64,000 nucleotides of DNA from Domibacillus indicus (GCF_023715895.1 NZ_JAMBOO010000011.1:42554-106553); one strand, 5' to 3'; shown: positions 45,973 through 55,773, counted from the first letter of the stretch. The notes: generated by a model not told the origin, from the letters alone. Translations and numbers: made by a program.

Positions 45973-46279
45973 CACCTGTACCATTTGCAATACTGAGTGT
46001 AACGATCGTCCCAAGTCCTATTTTCTTTTCATTTATTGTAAAACACGTTCCCTAAGGTGATTGATTTGTTTTTGTCTTATGCCTATTCCCTCATGACAAA
46101 GATCAATTTACATATGGGAGTGATGACAGAAATAAGAAACAAAAAGACCCTAAAAAGCAGCAAAGATAAAAAAGGAAAAGCGGCGGTGAGGTGGTTTGTT
46201 CCATTTTGTATAAAACAGAGAAGTCAGCATTGCTCTTACCATTAGAGTTAGAGTCTATAAACATAAAGTGAGAATTCTT

Positions 46280-47365
46280 TTAATTCAAATCGGCTAAGTG
46301 CTTTCTCAAATAGTTGCTGCGATCACGAATGAATTGAAAAATAAAATCTGGTTCGCTATCGAATACATCGATCGTTTTCTTTTTATAAGGGTCTAGAAGA
46401 ATATGCGGACGTAAAGCTTGGTGCAGCAACATCACTTTGTTTTCCATGTATTCGACGGTAAACTTGGTTTCTAAGGTCTCCTCCAATATGTTTCGATAAA
46501 GTTCACGGTACTCCGGTACCTGCAGAAGCAGGCAGGAAAGGTGGTTGCCTTTCTTTCCTTCAATCGGAACGTAATCGTACCGCATCACCCCGCCGTCGAC
46601 CTTTCTTCCCCAGGTTGCATCATAATCCCAGGGAATGATTTCAAACAAACCTGTCTCACTGTTGCGATACAGCGCGTAGTTATGAGTGAATCCATCATTA
46701 TTCATTGTGCAGACAGCACCAGCAAGCCAGCGTAAATATTTATCAATATTGAGGTACTGAGGAATTTCATCAGGGAATTGAGAAAGGTGGGTATGGTTAA
46801 TTTTCTCTATCAATTTTTGAAGAAAATCATCATCTGACGGGCTTCCAGACACTCGTTTATACCCCGAAAGAAGTGACTCTTTTTGCTTCTCATCTCTTGT
46901 TAAGGAGAAATTAGCATTATTGTTGACGGCATAATAAATAGGACCCAAAGGAAGGTCTCTCTTTTTCAAGAACAAATCATCGACGGATTCTAATTGCAAG
47001 TAGACACCTCTAAGAGAGTCATTTCGGATTAAATTGATATGCTGGCTGTGTGGAGAGAGAACACTAAGATCGCGGAATAAGTCCAAAGAAAGTTTATTGC
47101 GGATAAGAGAGGGGTCCTTGTACTCTGCATTGAGATGAATAACGCGGGCCCCGGAGTATGTTGACGGCTTGACGAATTCAATTTGGTAAGATCTTTTGCG
47201 AAATTTTCGTGTATAAGAACCCCGATAGGCAATATCGACATCATAGATGACTCCCTCTACTTGTAAATAGGCAGGAACAGGGGTATCGCTCCGCACATCT
47301 CGCCGCAGCTCTTCTAGGTCCCCTTCTTCGATTATCAAAAAATAAGACGGAATTAGATAGGACAT
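46280..47365 (-). CDS. cotH: Spore coat protein kinase CotH
   Basis: A 361-residue CotH-family atypical kinase, the same size as B. subtilis CotH. The ATG at 47365 (MSYLIPSYFLII) follows GAAAGGAAAAG; the frame is open 16 codons higher up. Conserved parts are RGSYTRKFRKRSYQIEF (48-64), LNAEYKDPSLIRNKLSLDLF (78-97), the catalytic-site loop MNNDGFTHNYALYR (221-234) and the metal-binding IPWDYDATWG (244-253). CotH phosphorylates Ser/Thr-rich coat proteins such as CotB and CotG. A Thr/Ser repeat protein gene lies 1.1 kb upstream on the same strand. Confidence 0.92.
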   Translation of the reverse strand: MSYLIPSYFLIIEEGDLEELRRDVRSDTPVPAYLQVEGVIYDVDIAYRGSYTRKFRKRSYQIEFVKPSTYSGARVIHLNAEYKDPSLIRNKLSLDLFRDLSVLSPHSQHINLIRNDSLRGVYLQLESVDDLFLKKRDLPLGPIYYAVNNNANFSLTRDEKQKESLLSGYKRVSGSPSDDDFLQKLIEKINHTHLSQFPDEIPQYLNIDKYLRWLAGAVCTMNNDGFTHNYALYRNSETGLFEIIPWDYDATWGRKVDGGVMRYDYVPIEGKKGNHLSCLLLQVPEYRELYRNILEETLETKFTVEYMENKVMLLHQALRPHILLDPYKKKTIDVFDSEPDFIFQFIRDRSNYLRKHLADLN

Positions 47366-47902
47366 ATCATTTCTTTTCCTTTCTATATGCGTGATAAAAT
47401 GATACGCTGGCATTGTACCTTTGTGGACAACTAATAAACCAAGTGATTTTAAGAGGGGGAAGAAATTTAGGCCCTTCTACAAAAAAACCCAGGAACGTAT
47501 CCCTGGTTTTTTTGTTTGCCGATCTCTTGATCCAATCTACGTTCTTATTTGATCTATCCTCTGTTAATATTACATCTTTTACGTTTTTTCAAAGTTGATG
47601 TTACTTACCTTCCACTTTTCTTTTGGTAAAAAAACTCCTTTTAATCATCAATACATTATATTCAAACGGCTATAAAGGTGGTACCGAAACAGGACATTGG
47701 TGGAGATCTTGTAATCGCCTGCTCAGTGAAATAAATGTATAAAGAGGAAATCTTCTTTCATCCAAAAATAAGGGGATAAAGAAGACAAAATGCAGCTTCA
47801 ATGCAGGTGAATTTGTCTATGGTCTGAAGAGCTTTTAATGACAGCACATTTAAATATAAGTGGAGGAGCAATAAAAATTTTTATTATTTTTGGGATGCAG
47901 CA
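47366..47902. other. Intergenic region upstream of cotH
   Basis: Contains the terminator listed next and otherwise AT-rich sequence without a gene. AAAGGTGGTACCG near 47686 recalls the core of T-box leaders, but no stem structures or downstream synthetase gene accompany it. Confidence 0.5.
47481..47513. terminator. Bidirectional terminator upstream of cotH
   Basis: AAAAAAACCCAGG and CCTGGTTTTTTT pair around AACGTATC, with T runs on both strands. It isolates cotH from transcription of the SET-domain gene. Confidence 0.8.
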
Positions 47903-48292
47903 TCAAGTTATGTAATCAATTACCTCAAACCATACTGCAGAGTTATCTTCAGGATCACAGTTGTAATTTATTGTGATTTCTTCATTCCTGCTAATGTTAG
48001 TTATTGCATAAAAGTCTATAGATAAATTTTCTACATTATAAACAAACACAGCATTTGGCGTATAGGAATGATTAAACAGGGATCCATATCCTAAAGCAAT
48101 CGCTGTTTGCTTATAATTTTTTCCCCAAGTGAAGCAGTAATCAACAAGCACTGTCTTTTCTATATATTCCCACTCATTTTGAGGCGATATTAAAACTGGG
48201 GAGACTTCAAAAAGCTCGCCTGTTTTAATATCACGCGCCGCATAAATTCCTCTGCCATACTTATCAGTGTTTCTTACGTATATCGGGTTCAC
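47903..48292 (-). CDS. SET-domain protein
   Basis: A 129-residue compact SET domain, a class of S-adenosylmethionine-dependent lysine methyltransferases. Visible motifs are VRNTDKYGRGIYAARDIKTGEL (about 6-27), LGYGSLFNHSYTPNAVF (about 67-83, the NHS motif that builds the cofactor and substrate knot) and RNEEITINYNCD (about 101-112, the catalytic ELTINY-like end). It has no other domain. Bacterial SET proteins are uncommon and their targets mostly unknown. It lies between cotH and the Thr/Ser repeat gene on the same strand. Confidence 0.85.
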   Translation of the reverse strand: MNPIYVRNTDKYGRGIYAARDIKTGELFEVSPVLISPQNEWEYIEKTVLVDYCFTWGKNYKQTAIALGYGSLFNHSYTPNAVFVYNVENLSIDFYAITNISRNEEITINYNCDPEDNSAVWFEVIDYIT

Positions 48293-48426
48293 AGTGTTTG
48301 CCCCTTTCTATAACACCAGAACGCATTTTTGATTTGCAGGTCGATAAAAACCATTACCGATTTATTAATTTGAATTCCCACTTTTACTATTCTTTTTGGA
48401 GTTGATAAGATTACTCTTTAAGCAGC

Positions 48427-48476
48427 AATTGCTTCTGTTTGATCAATTATTCATTGATCAAACAGAAGCAATTTTT
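48427..48476. terminator. Long hairpin behind the Thr/Ser repeat gene
   Basis: ATTGCTTCTGTTTGATCAAT and its complement form a 20-bp stem around TATTC. The T run lies on the plus strand (TTTTTT), while the minus-strand transcript of the repeat gene would end in GCTGCTT, so its direction of action is unclear. Confidence 0.55.
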
Positions 48477-48477
48477 T

Positions 48478-48966
48478 CTATCTTCGCCGACCTTTTTTAG
48501 GTCCTTTTTTAGGCCCTTTCTTTGGACCTGTTGTTGTATCGCCCGTGCTTGTCGTGCCCGTTGTTGTTTTGCCTGTGCTTGTCGTGCCCGTTGATGTATC
48601 GCCTGTGCTTGTCGTGCCCGTTGTTGTTTTGCCTGTGCTTGTCGTGCCTGTTGATGTATCGCCTGTGCTTGTCGTGCCCGTTGATGTATCGCCTGTGCTT
48701 GTCGTGCCCGTTGATGTCTTACCTGTGCTTGTCGTGCCCGTTGATGTATCGCCTGTGCTTGTCGTGCCCGTTGATGTCTTACCTGTGCTTGTCGTGCCCG
48801 TTGATGTCTTACCTGTGCTTGTCGTGCCCGTTGATGTCTTACCTGTGCTTGTCGTGCCCGTTGATGTCTTACCTGTGCTTGTCGTGCCCGTTGATGTATC
48901 GCCTGTGCTTGTTGTGCCTGTTGTATCACCTGTGCCTGTATGTTTCTTTTTCTTCTTTTCAGACAT
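48478..48966 (-). CDS. Thr/Ser/Gly repeat protein, candidate spore coat substrate of CotH
   Basis: A 162-residue low-complexity protein. A basic start (MSEKKKKKH) is followed by about 13 copies of a ten-residue unit STGTTSTG(K/D)T and a basic end (GPKKGPKKGPKKGRRR). More than half of the residues are Thr or Ser. Chosen over the overlapping frames because its ATG follows AAAGGAGAG at 7 nt. B. subtilis CotG is also a basic tandem repeat protein phosphorylated by CotH, so an analogous role is inferred. It has no sequence similarity to CotG that I can see. Confidence 0.75.
   Translation of the reverse strand: MSEKKKKKHTGTGDTTGTTSTGDTSTGTTSTGKTSTGTTSTGKTSTGTTSTGKTSTGTTSTGKTSTGTTSTGDTSTGTTSTGKTSTGTTSTGDTSTGTTSTGDTSTGTTSTGKTTTGTTSTGDTSTGTTSTGKTTTGTTSTGDTTTGPKKGPKKGPKKGRRR
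48545..48930 (-). repeat. 30-bp tandem repeat in the Thr/Ser repeat gene
   Basis: About thirteen consecutive 30-bp units, plus-strand form GCCTGTGCTTGTCGTGCCCG followed by TTGATGTATC or TTGATGTCTT. Units differ mainly in the K/D codon. Five adjacent units (48721-48890) are nearly identical, a sign of recent expansion by slippage or recombination. No spacers, so not a CRISPR array. Confidence 0.9.
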
Positions 48967-49261
48967 TTACCATCTCTCCTTTATATTCATGTTCGGAATA
49001 CATTCTATTCAAAAAGACGTTAAAATGAACAGAAAGGTTGCTTCTCCAGCAATTTTTAAAAAATTTCTTTTTTCAGCATATAACGGAGTGTTAAACGATA
49101 AAAATTGAACGTAGTATTCAGCATTAAAAATTAATAATAGTTTTAAGGAGAGCCAGTACCGAATGGAAATCATAATTAGAAAGCCTTGTTATGCACAGGA
49201 AAAAGCCCTTATGTTAAAACATAAGGGTTAAGGAAAATTGATTACCGGTGTTGTTGCCTGT

Positions 49262-49427
49262 CAGCTGGTTCTTCTTTTTATCTTTGCTGGATAGCCACTC
49301 TTATGCTTACAGAAAAACACCTCCAAGTTGGTTTTTTAGATAATTACATACCCGTTTCTCAACTTAAAGGTGTTTTTATTTGTTTCACTTTATAGGGTCA
49401 GTCTCTCATTCAAGGTTTTACGCTTTT
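49262..49427. repeat. Dispersed repeat, copy B
   Basis: Similar to 43210-43388 in the same orientation, with the core GAAAAACACCTCCAAGTTGG ... ATTACATACCCGTTT ... CAACTTAAAGGTGTTTTT. The two copies bracket a 6-kb segment with the ArsB-type permease, cotH, SET and repeat genes. Confidence 0.7.
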
Positions 49428-49564
49428 TATTTTCTTTATAATTTAAAAAGCCTATAAAAACTCATAATTAAATTTTATTTTTATCAGGATTTGTTAACCT
49501 TTCTATCCTATAAGGCACGCTAAGGGTAACAAAGGGGTAACATTTTCTTGAATAAGGATTTATT

Positions 49565-49612
49565 TAGAGGGTTTCCATAGGTTCTTTGAACTTTTGGAAA
49601 TCCTCTTTTTTA
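49565..49612. terminator. Hairpin near the end of nupC
   Basis: AGAGGGTTTCCA and TGGAAATCCTCT pair around a long loop. The T run TTTTTT is on the plus strand, and the minus strand ends AAATAAATCC, so it is a poor nupC terminator. Confidence 0.45.
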
Positions 49613-49655
49613 TCCAGCAGTTTATTCCTTATACTTTTTATTTAGGCATGTTCTC

Positions 49656-50849
49656 TTACCAAACAAATAAACCAACAAACATGGCACTCAAAAGCGAAAC
49701 AGCAATGCCGCTCACTAAAAGCTTCCACACGTTTTTTCCGATGATCCGGGATTTTTCATCACCCATGATTGAACTGATCGTTCCATAAATCATCCCGACC
49801 GTACTAAAGTTTGCAAAAGACGTTAAAAACGTTGTCGCTACTGCAACCGTATGAGGCTGCAAAGAATGGAGATTTTTTTGCAGATCCATCATGGCCACAA
49901 ATTCGTTTGTAGCAAGCTTGATTCCCATAAGCTGAGCAACGTACATCGCATCATGGCCGGACAGGCCGAGAAGAAAAGCAAACGGACTGAAAATAACAGA
50001 GAAAATCTTTTGGACAGTCAGCCCTTCTATCAAAAATCCTAAGATGCCATTTAAGCAGGCCGTTAACGCAACATAGCCGATTACCATTGCCAAAATCACG
50101 ATCACCATTCGCATCCCGACAAGCATACTATTCGAAATGGTCGAGAAGAAATCGGTTCGTTCTTTTTTCGAAGGAACATAAACAATGTCTTCCTCTTTGC
50201 TCACTTCTATTGGGTTTAAAACGCTCGCAAGCAGTAAAGCATTCAAGCAGTTTAAAGGAATCGCCGCAAAAACATATTCTCCCGGAACCATGCTTAAATA
50301 AGCTCCGATAATCGATCCGCTGATACTGCTCATGCTCATAATGCCAAAGGTAAGCAGGCGATTCTCGTTCAGTACAGAAAGCTGCTGCCGGATCACAGCC
50401 AGGGCTTCCGTATTTCCGAGAAACATCATCTGCAGTGAAAAAAAGCTTTCAAGCTTAGGCAGTCCTGACACCTTGGAAATTACCCAGCCTACTTTATCAA
50501 TAATCCATGTCAGGATACCGAAGTAGCCAAGAATGTCGAAAAAGGCCACGATAAAAATAATGGGCATTAACGCACTAAAGAAAAAATCAACTGTAGGATT
50601 TGCCATCACGGACGGAAAAACAAAAGAAATCCCCTCGTTTGCACAGTTTATGAGAAAAGTAAAAAACGAAGCAATTTTATCAATGACCCATGCTCCGATT
50701 TTCGTTCCAAGCATAAACCAGGTAATGAGCAGTTCCACAATGATTAAAGCAACAATGGGACGCCACTTTACCTGTTTCTTGTTGGGAGAACAAAGAAATA
50801 CCAGGCCAAAAACCACTAGAATCCCAACAATATTTAATAAAAAAAACAC
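49656..50849 (-). CDS. nupC: Concentrative nucleoside transporter NupC
   Basis: A 397-residue CNT-family permease with about ten membrane segments that imports nucleosides with protons or sodium. Family hallmarks are FFSALMPIIFIVAFFDILGYFGIL, LPKLESFFSLQMMFLGNTEALAVIR, SMSSISGSIIGAYLSM and LTSFANFSTVGMIYGTIS. It starts with GTG behind GGGAG, which lies in the small palindrome CCTATATAGG. A guanine-class riboswitch sits about 180 nt upstream, indicating purine nucleosides as substrate. Confidence 0.93.
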   Translation of the reverse strand: MFFLLNIVGILVVFGLVFLCSPNKKQVKWRPIVALIIVELLITWFMLGTKIGAWVIDKIASFFTFLINCANEGISFVFPSVMANPTVDFFFSALMPIIFIVAFFDILGYFGILTWIIDKVGWVISKVSGLPKLESFFSLQMMFLGNTEALAVIRQQLSVLNENRLLTFGIMSMSSISGSIIGAYLSMVPGEYVFAAIPLNCLNALLLASVLNPIEVSKEEDIVYVPSKKERTDFFSTISNSMLVGMRMVIVILAMVIGYVALTACLNGILGFLIEGLTVQKIFSVIFSPFAFLLGLSGHDAMYVAQLMGIKLATNEFVAMMDLQKNLHSLQPHTVAVATTFLTSFANFSTVGMIYGTISSIMGDEKSRIIGKNVWKLLVSGIAVSLLSAMFVGLFVW

Positions 50850-51025
50850 ACTAACAACTCCCTATATAGGATTCCCCGTACAAGTAAGCCCTTCGTTTCA
50901 CCCACACAGCCACAGGCTGAAGCATGAAAAATAAGAGTTTCGGAAATCCCATTCAATACAGTGACCCACAAAGAACCCGTATGAAAGGAATAGTCTGCGT
51001 GTTTTCTCTTCGTTTGTTCATACTT
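50850..51025 (-). other. Leader of nupC between aptamer and start codon
   Basis: No clear intrinsic terminator with a T run is seen, unlike in the pur and pbuG leaders. GCTTCAGCCTGTGGCTGTGTGG could form a hairpin without U tail. The ribosome binding site is partly in the palindrome CCTATATAGG, so translational control is possible. Confidence 0.45.
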
Positions 51026-51093
51026 CCCTGTAGTCCGGCATTTATGGCTGCCGGGTAGAAACTATCAGACCATTTCACTGATATTATACAAGG
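51026..51093 (-). promoter_or_regulatory. Purine riboswitch, guanine class, nupC leader
   Basis: P1 is CCTTGTA with TACAGGG, P2 is ATCAG/CTGAT, J2/3 holds GTTTCTACC and P3 is CCGGCA/TGCCGG. L3 reads CCATAAA, one base different from the usual CCGTAAA. The junction GACTACA keeps C at the ligand-pairing base. Confidence 0.92.
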
Positions 51094-51372
51094 ATCATTT
51101 TTTAGACCTGCTCATTTTATAACAAACGACAGAAAGCGACAATGTTTTCAGTAGAAGTTGCAATCATTTTACAACTATTAATACTTAGAACATTCAGTAT
51201 AAAAAGAACGAACGAGAAGTCTGATGGAGAATGGCCCTCTCACAAGATTTTCAAACGTTAAAGAATATATCATTAAAAATGTTGTTTAAAACGAATGAGT
51301 CATGTAAAGGACGGAGGTTATTTGTTATTCTAGTACATATGCAAATCAGGCAGTTTAGGAGTGGATAAAACC
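51094..51372. other. Divergent promoter region of nupC and the DUF4317 gene
   Basis: AT-rich sequence with no gene. It must hold the nupC promoter on the minus strand and that of the DUF4317 gene on the plus strand; no single hexamer pair is clear enough to call. Confidence 0.4.
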
Positions 51373-52554
51373 ATGAACAAAAAAGACATCGCACATATTC
51401 GGAAACAATTCAAAGCAGATAATGATTTACTTAAAATCTCTGACATTTTTAATGTGTATATTATGAAGGATTCAAGCGACATTTATCACCATCAAAGCCA
51501 ACCTTTTGAAATGCTTGACCAGGATCAGCGGGAGTTATTTATGAATAACTTCAAAAAACTACTCGCCGGCCAGTTGGATGAGAAGCTTTTTGAGTTAAAG
51601 TTTCAACGGGAAGCGGAACATAACAGCCAGCTTATTTTACATCAAGGATTACTAAGCGCTGATGTAGAAGGCTGGAAAGAGCAAATGCTTCAAATCGTCG
51701 GCAAAATGCTTGCACTTCGGCAATATGAGAAGGATATTGTCGTCACATTTATTCGCGGAGAGTATTTCAAGCCAATGAAACGCCGTAATCAAGAAGCTGA
51801 AGAAAGCGAACGGGACACCGTTTATTCGCATCCGTTTATTTTATGCAGCATCAATAACACACAAGAGCCGAAAAAAGAACTGCTTTTTGACTATGTTGAA
51901 AAAGAGTTCAAATATCATTTTGTCCTTGATCCTATTATCAATCTTAATACCCCCCTTTCAGGCTTTCTGTTTCCCTGCTTCACCGATAATGCAGCAGATG
52001 TTAATCATATTCTTTATTCAGCAGGCAAGGTACATGAGCCCGATCACTCGTTCATTGAGGACGTATTGAACGGGGAAGAAACGATGACGGCAAAAGATGA
52101 TAAAATCGTTTTTGAAGAAATCATTAAAGACGTAACCGGAGATCAGCTGAGCACATCTACACTCTCTAATGTGTACGAAGAGATTAACCGCATGATCGAG
52201 GAAAATGAAGAGGAAGAACCGCCAAAATTAGATTCCAAGGACGTAGAACGGGTTTTAAAGATGAGCGGCCTTGAAGACATCAATTCGGAAAAAATTGAAT
52301 CAGCCTACCAAAAAATAATCGATGATGACAAGTATGAGATCAAAGCCAGCAGCATCCTGCCAAAATATACATCAAAATCCATTAAAATCAGCACGAAAGC
52401 AGCGAACATTTCAATCAGTCCACAGGATTTGGGCTATGTGAAACAAATTCTTTTCAACGGTAAACGCTACCTCATGATCGAAGTCGAAGAAGATACCGTG
52501 ATCGAAGGCTTTACGATGATTCCAGAAGCTCTGGGCGGCGACATAGATCAATAA
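51373..52554 (+). CDS. DUF4317 protein
   Basis: A 393-residue soluble protein beginning MNKKDIAHIRKQFKADNDLLKISDIFNVYIMKDSSDIYHHQSQPF, the DUF4317 start. A long acidic hinge (MIEENEEEEPPKLDSKDVERVL, about 275-296) separates the N-terminal part from a C-terminal domain (SSILPKYTSKSIKISTKAANISISPQDLGYVKQI...YLMIEVEEDTVIEGFTMIP). The function is unknown. ATG 51373 is preferred to the GTG at 51361 because AGGAGTGG then has 8 nt spacing. Followed by its own terminator. Confidence 0.88.
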   Translation: MNKKDIAHIRKQFKADNDLLKISDIFNVYIMKDSSDIYHHQSQPFEMLDQDQRELFMNNFKKLLAGQLDEKLFELKFQREAEHNSQLILHQGLLSADVEGWKEQMLQIVGKMLALRQYEKDIVVTFIRGEYFKPMKRRNQEAEESERDTVYSHPFILCSINNTQEPKKELLFDYVEKEFKYHFVLDPIINLNTPLSGFLFPCFTDNAADVNHILYSAGKVHEPDHSFIEDVLNGEETMTAKDDKIVFEEIIKDVTGDQLSTSTLSNVYEEINRMIEENEEEEPPKLDSKDVERVLKMSGLEDINSEKIESAYQKIIDDDKYEIKASSILPKYTSKSIKISTKAANISISPQDLGYVKQILFNGKRYLMIEVEEDTVIEGFTMIPEALGGDIDQ

Positions 52555-52612
52555 TAGATAAATGTGCCAGGTGCTGCAATGACCCATGTTTCGGTACCTG
52601 ACAAGCATATAG

Positions 52613-52659
52613 GACGGGTCTAAAACTTCTTAAAATAGGAAGTATTAGACCCGTCTTTT
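52613..52659 (+). terminator. Terminator behind the DUF4317 gene
   Basis: GACGGGTCTAAAACTTC and GAAGTATTAGACCCGTC pair around TTAAAATAG and are followed by TTTTG. Confidence 0.85.
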
Positions 52660-52694
52660 GTATATAAAACATTTGCATTGCTGCACCACGATTT

Positions 52695-53130
52695 AAAAAG
52701 GGATAAGTTAATTCACCTTCTTCAAACAGCCAAAACAGATGGTCTAAAGTACAACCTTTTCTATTTTACTATGCTCGCTTATACAAGACTTCGTATAGGT
52801 GAAATGATGGCTTTAAAATGGTCATATATCGACGCACATTAAAAGTGACCAAAACACTTTATATACCTGCAAACAACACGAAAAACTACAAGCTGCTTCC
52901 ACCAAAAACGGGCAGCTCAAAACGAACCATCCGAATTGATGACGGCTTAGTTTCTCTTTTGAAGAAACATAAAGCGGAACAAAACGAGCATTTTTTGCAG
53001 AATAGAGATCATTATCATAATGAACAATTTATATTTGCGCGTGAAGACGGCTACCCAACTTCGTGAAAGTTGGTAGAAATCCGGCTAATCATTGGCTGAA
53101 GCCAATATACTTAACCTTACGCGGCCACCC
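52695..53130 (+). pseudogene. Remnant of a phage-type tyrosine recombinase gene
   Basis: Translation gives KRDKLIHLLQTAKTDGLKYNLF and YFTMLAYTRLRIGEMMALKWS (the first catalytic Arg region). After a frameshift near 52830 it gives TLKVTKTLYIPANNTKNYKLLPPKTGSSKRTIRIDDGLVSLLKKH and FIFAREDGYP. Beyond 53065 only scraps of the HxLRH region remain (LTLRGHP-like) with stops. The N-terminal arm-binding domain and the catalytic Tyr are missing. No other prophage or ICE genes are present, so this is a fossil of an old insertion. Confidence 0.8.
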
Positions 53131-53214
53131 TCTTTAGTTGTAAATGTAAATATAGCTGGGAAGAAACAGCTCGGTTGATCAGACAACTTTTCTTTAAGGT
53201 ACCTTTCTGTTCAT

Positions 53215-53712
53215 TTATATATCAAACTCAACTATTGTTTTCCTATACTCGTTATTCTCTAAAATAATTTGATAAGATTGCTTTTCATCAGGCAATGTGT
53301 AGTAATCATTAAAAGTGGTAGAGGAATTAGCTTCTACCTTAGATGGATCATTTGTAATTAATGGGTATTCCACTGGTTGATGGCCTATTTCACTACTTTC
53401 AATTACATTTAAACTTTTATTGTTTTCCATTGGCTCATCCGTCTTATTGGTTAGTGTATAATTAACCTTTAACACTCTATCTGCTTTAACAAGTTCATTT
53501 CTTTCTTGTGTAACCTCCACAGAATTTATCACTATATTAGAAGCAGATTCAGCTAATGGGTATTGTTCACCTATATGTATTTTTTCAATTTTCTGTTCAG
53601 GAGCAGGATTCGTTTTCTCCTTAAAGTGTGTATACGCTCCAAAAATAAATGCTAGAATGAAGAAAAAAATTATTGCTTTTATTGCATCCTCCATAGTCAT
53701 GTAAATTCTCAA
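53215..53712 (-). CDS. Membrane-anchored extracellular protein of unknown function
   Basis: A 165-residue protein. It starts with TTG behind GGGAGG (9 nt). A membrane helix at about 10-27 (IKAIIFFFILAFIFGAYTHF) is followed by an outside domain of about 130 residues with alternating beta-strand pattern (IVINSVEVTQERNELVKADRVLKVNYTLTNKTDEPM), resembling DUF4352-like immunoglobulin folds. No close family was recognised. Base composition is more AT-rich than in the flanking conserved genes, which may mean it was acquired. Confidence 0.6.
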   Translation of the reverse strand: MRIYMTMEDAIKAIIFFFILAFIFGAYTHFKEKTNPAPEQKIEKIHIGEQYPLAESASNIVINSVEVTQERNELVKADRVLKVNYTLTNKTDEPMENNKSLNVIESSEIGHQPVEYPLITNDPSKVEANSSTTFNDYYTLPDEKQSYQIILENNEYRKTIVEFDI

Positions 53713-54006
53713 GTAAAATAACCTCCCAACAAATTAGTAACAATATTCCAATTATACATCAAATATTTCTTAAAACCACTTGCATAAAGACGAAAAAAGT
53801 AGCTTTAAAGCTGCTTTAAATACGTTTAACAGGACTATTAAAAATACCAGCTTATTGGCTGCCTGGCGTCATACTAATATTTATACTTGATTACGTTTGA
53901 ATGACCTTCCTATTCTCTGCATGAATTTTAATATGGACTTCTACTTTAAGAAGACTGAGAAGTAATTTAATTTTTAACTATGAGCTTTTTTTAAATAAAA
54001 AGAAAA
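53713..54006. other. Intergenic region between the membrane protein gene and groEL
   Basis: AT-rich sequence with no gene or recognised motif; it separates the accessory block from the conserved groE region. Confidence 0.5.
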
Positions 54007-54050
54007 TAAAAAAGCGTCAAACCTTTATGTATAAAGGTTTGACGCTTTTT
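54007..54050 (-). terminator. Terminator behind groEL
   Basis: AAAAAGCGTCAAACCTTTAT and its complement form a 20-bp stem around ACAT on the minus strand and end in TTTTTTATTTTC. Confidence 0.92.
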
Positions 54051-54062
54051 CGGGGGATGATA

Positions 54063-55751
<1,689 letters not shown>

Positions 55752-55773
55752 TTAAGCCGCTTTTTGCGGATTG

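Larger units (their letters stand above)
44980..46279. other. 1.3-kb AT-rich region with no confident gene
   Basis: Apart from a possible Cys-rich small gene (45672-45475) nothing convincing is coded here. Two strong hairpins are present: TGTAGATTC/GAATCTACA near 45779-45806 and a longer one at 45929-45972. Short plus-strand frames at 45197 and 46057 have no ribosome binding sites. The region looks like decayed sequence. Confidence 0.6.
48967..49655. other. Intergenic region between the repeat gene and nupC
   Basis: AT-rich, with the dispersed repeat copy B and two hairpins (49206-49228, CCCTTATGTTAAAACATAAGGG, and 49565-49612). A 22-codon frame at 49163 has a fair AAGGAG upstream but no other support. 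Confidence 0.5.

Noticed and set aside
45197..46245. Plus-strand frames of 68 and 62 codons at 45197 and 46057
   Set aside because: No ribosome binding sites, no recognisable domains, and surrounding sequence looks decayed.
47660..47720. T-box-like motif AAAGGTGGTACCG
   Set aside because: No specifier stem, no terminator/antiterminator pair and no aminoacyl-tRNA synthetase or amino acid gene follows. A similar AAGGTGGC string also occurs at 45171 and 32163 without T-box context.
48545..48930. Possible CRISPR array
   Set aside because: The 30-bp units follow one another directly without unique spacers and code for protein; no cas genes are nearby.
48522..49108. Long plus-strand open frames (168 and 187 codons) and a second minus frame of 160 codons across the 30-bp repeats
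   Set aside because: They are frame shadows of a stop-free repeat. None has a ribosome binding site as good as the MSEKKKKKH frame, and their sequences are only echoes of the repeat.
49163..49231. 22-codon frame MEIIIRKPCYAQEKALMLKHKG behind AAGGAG
   Set aside because: The spacing is 12 nt, the 3' half is simply the hairpin CCCTTATG/CATAAGGG, and nothing else supports translation.
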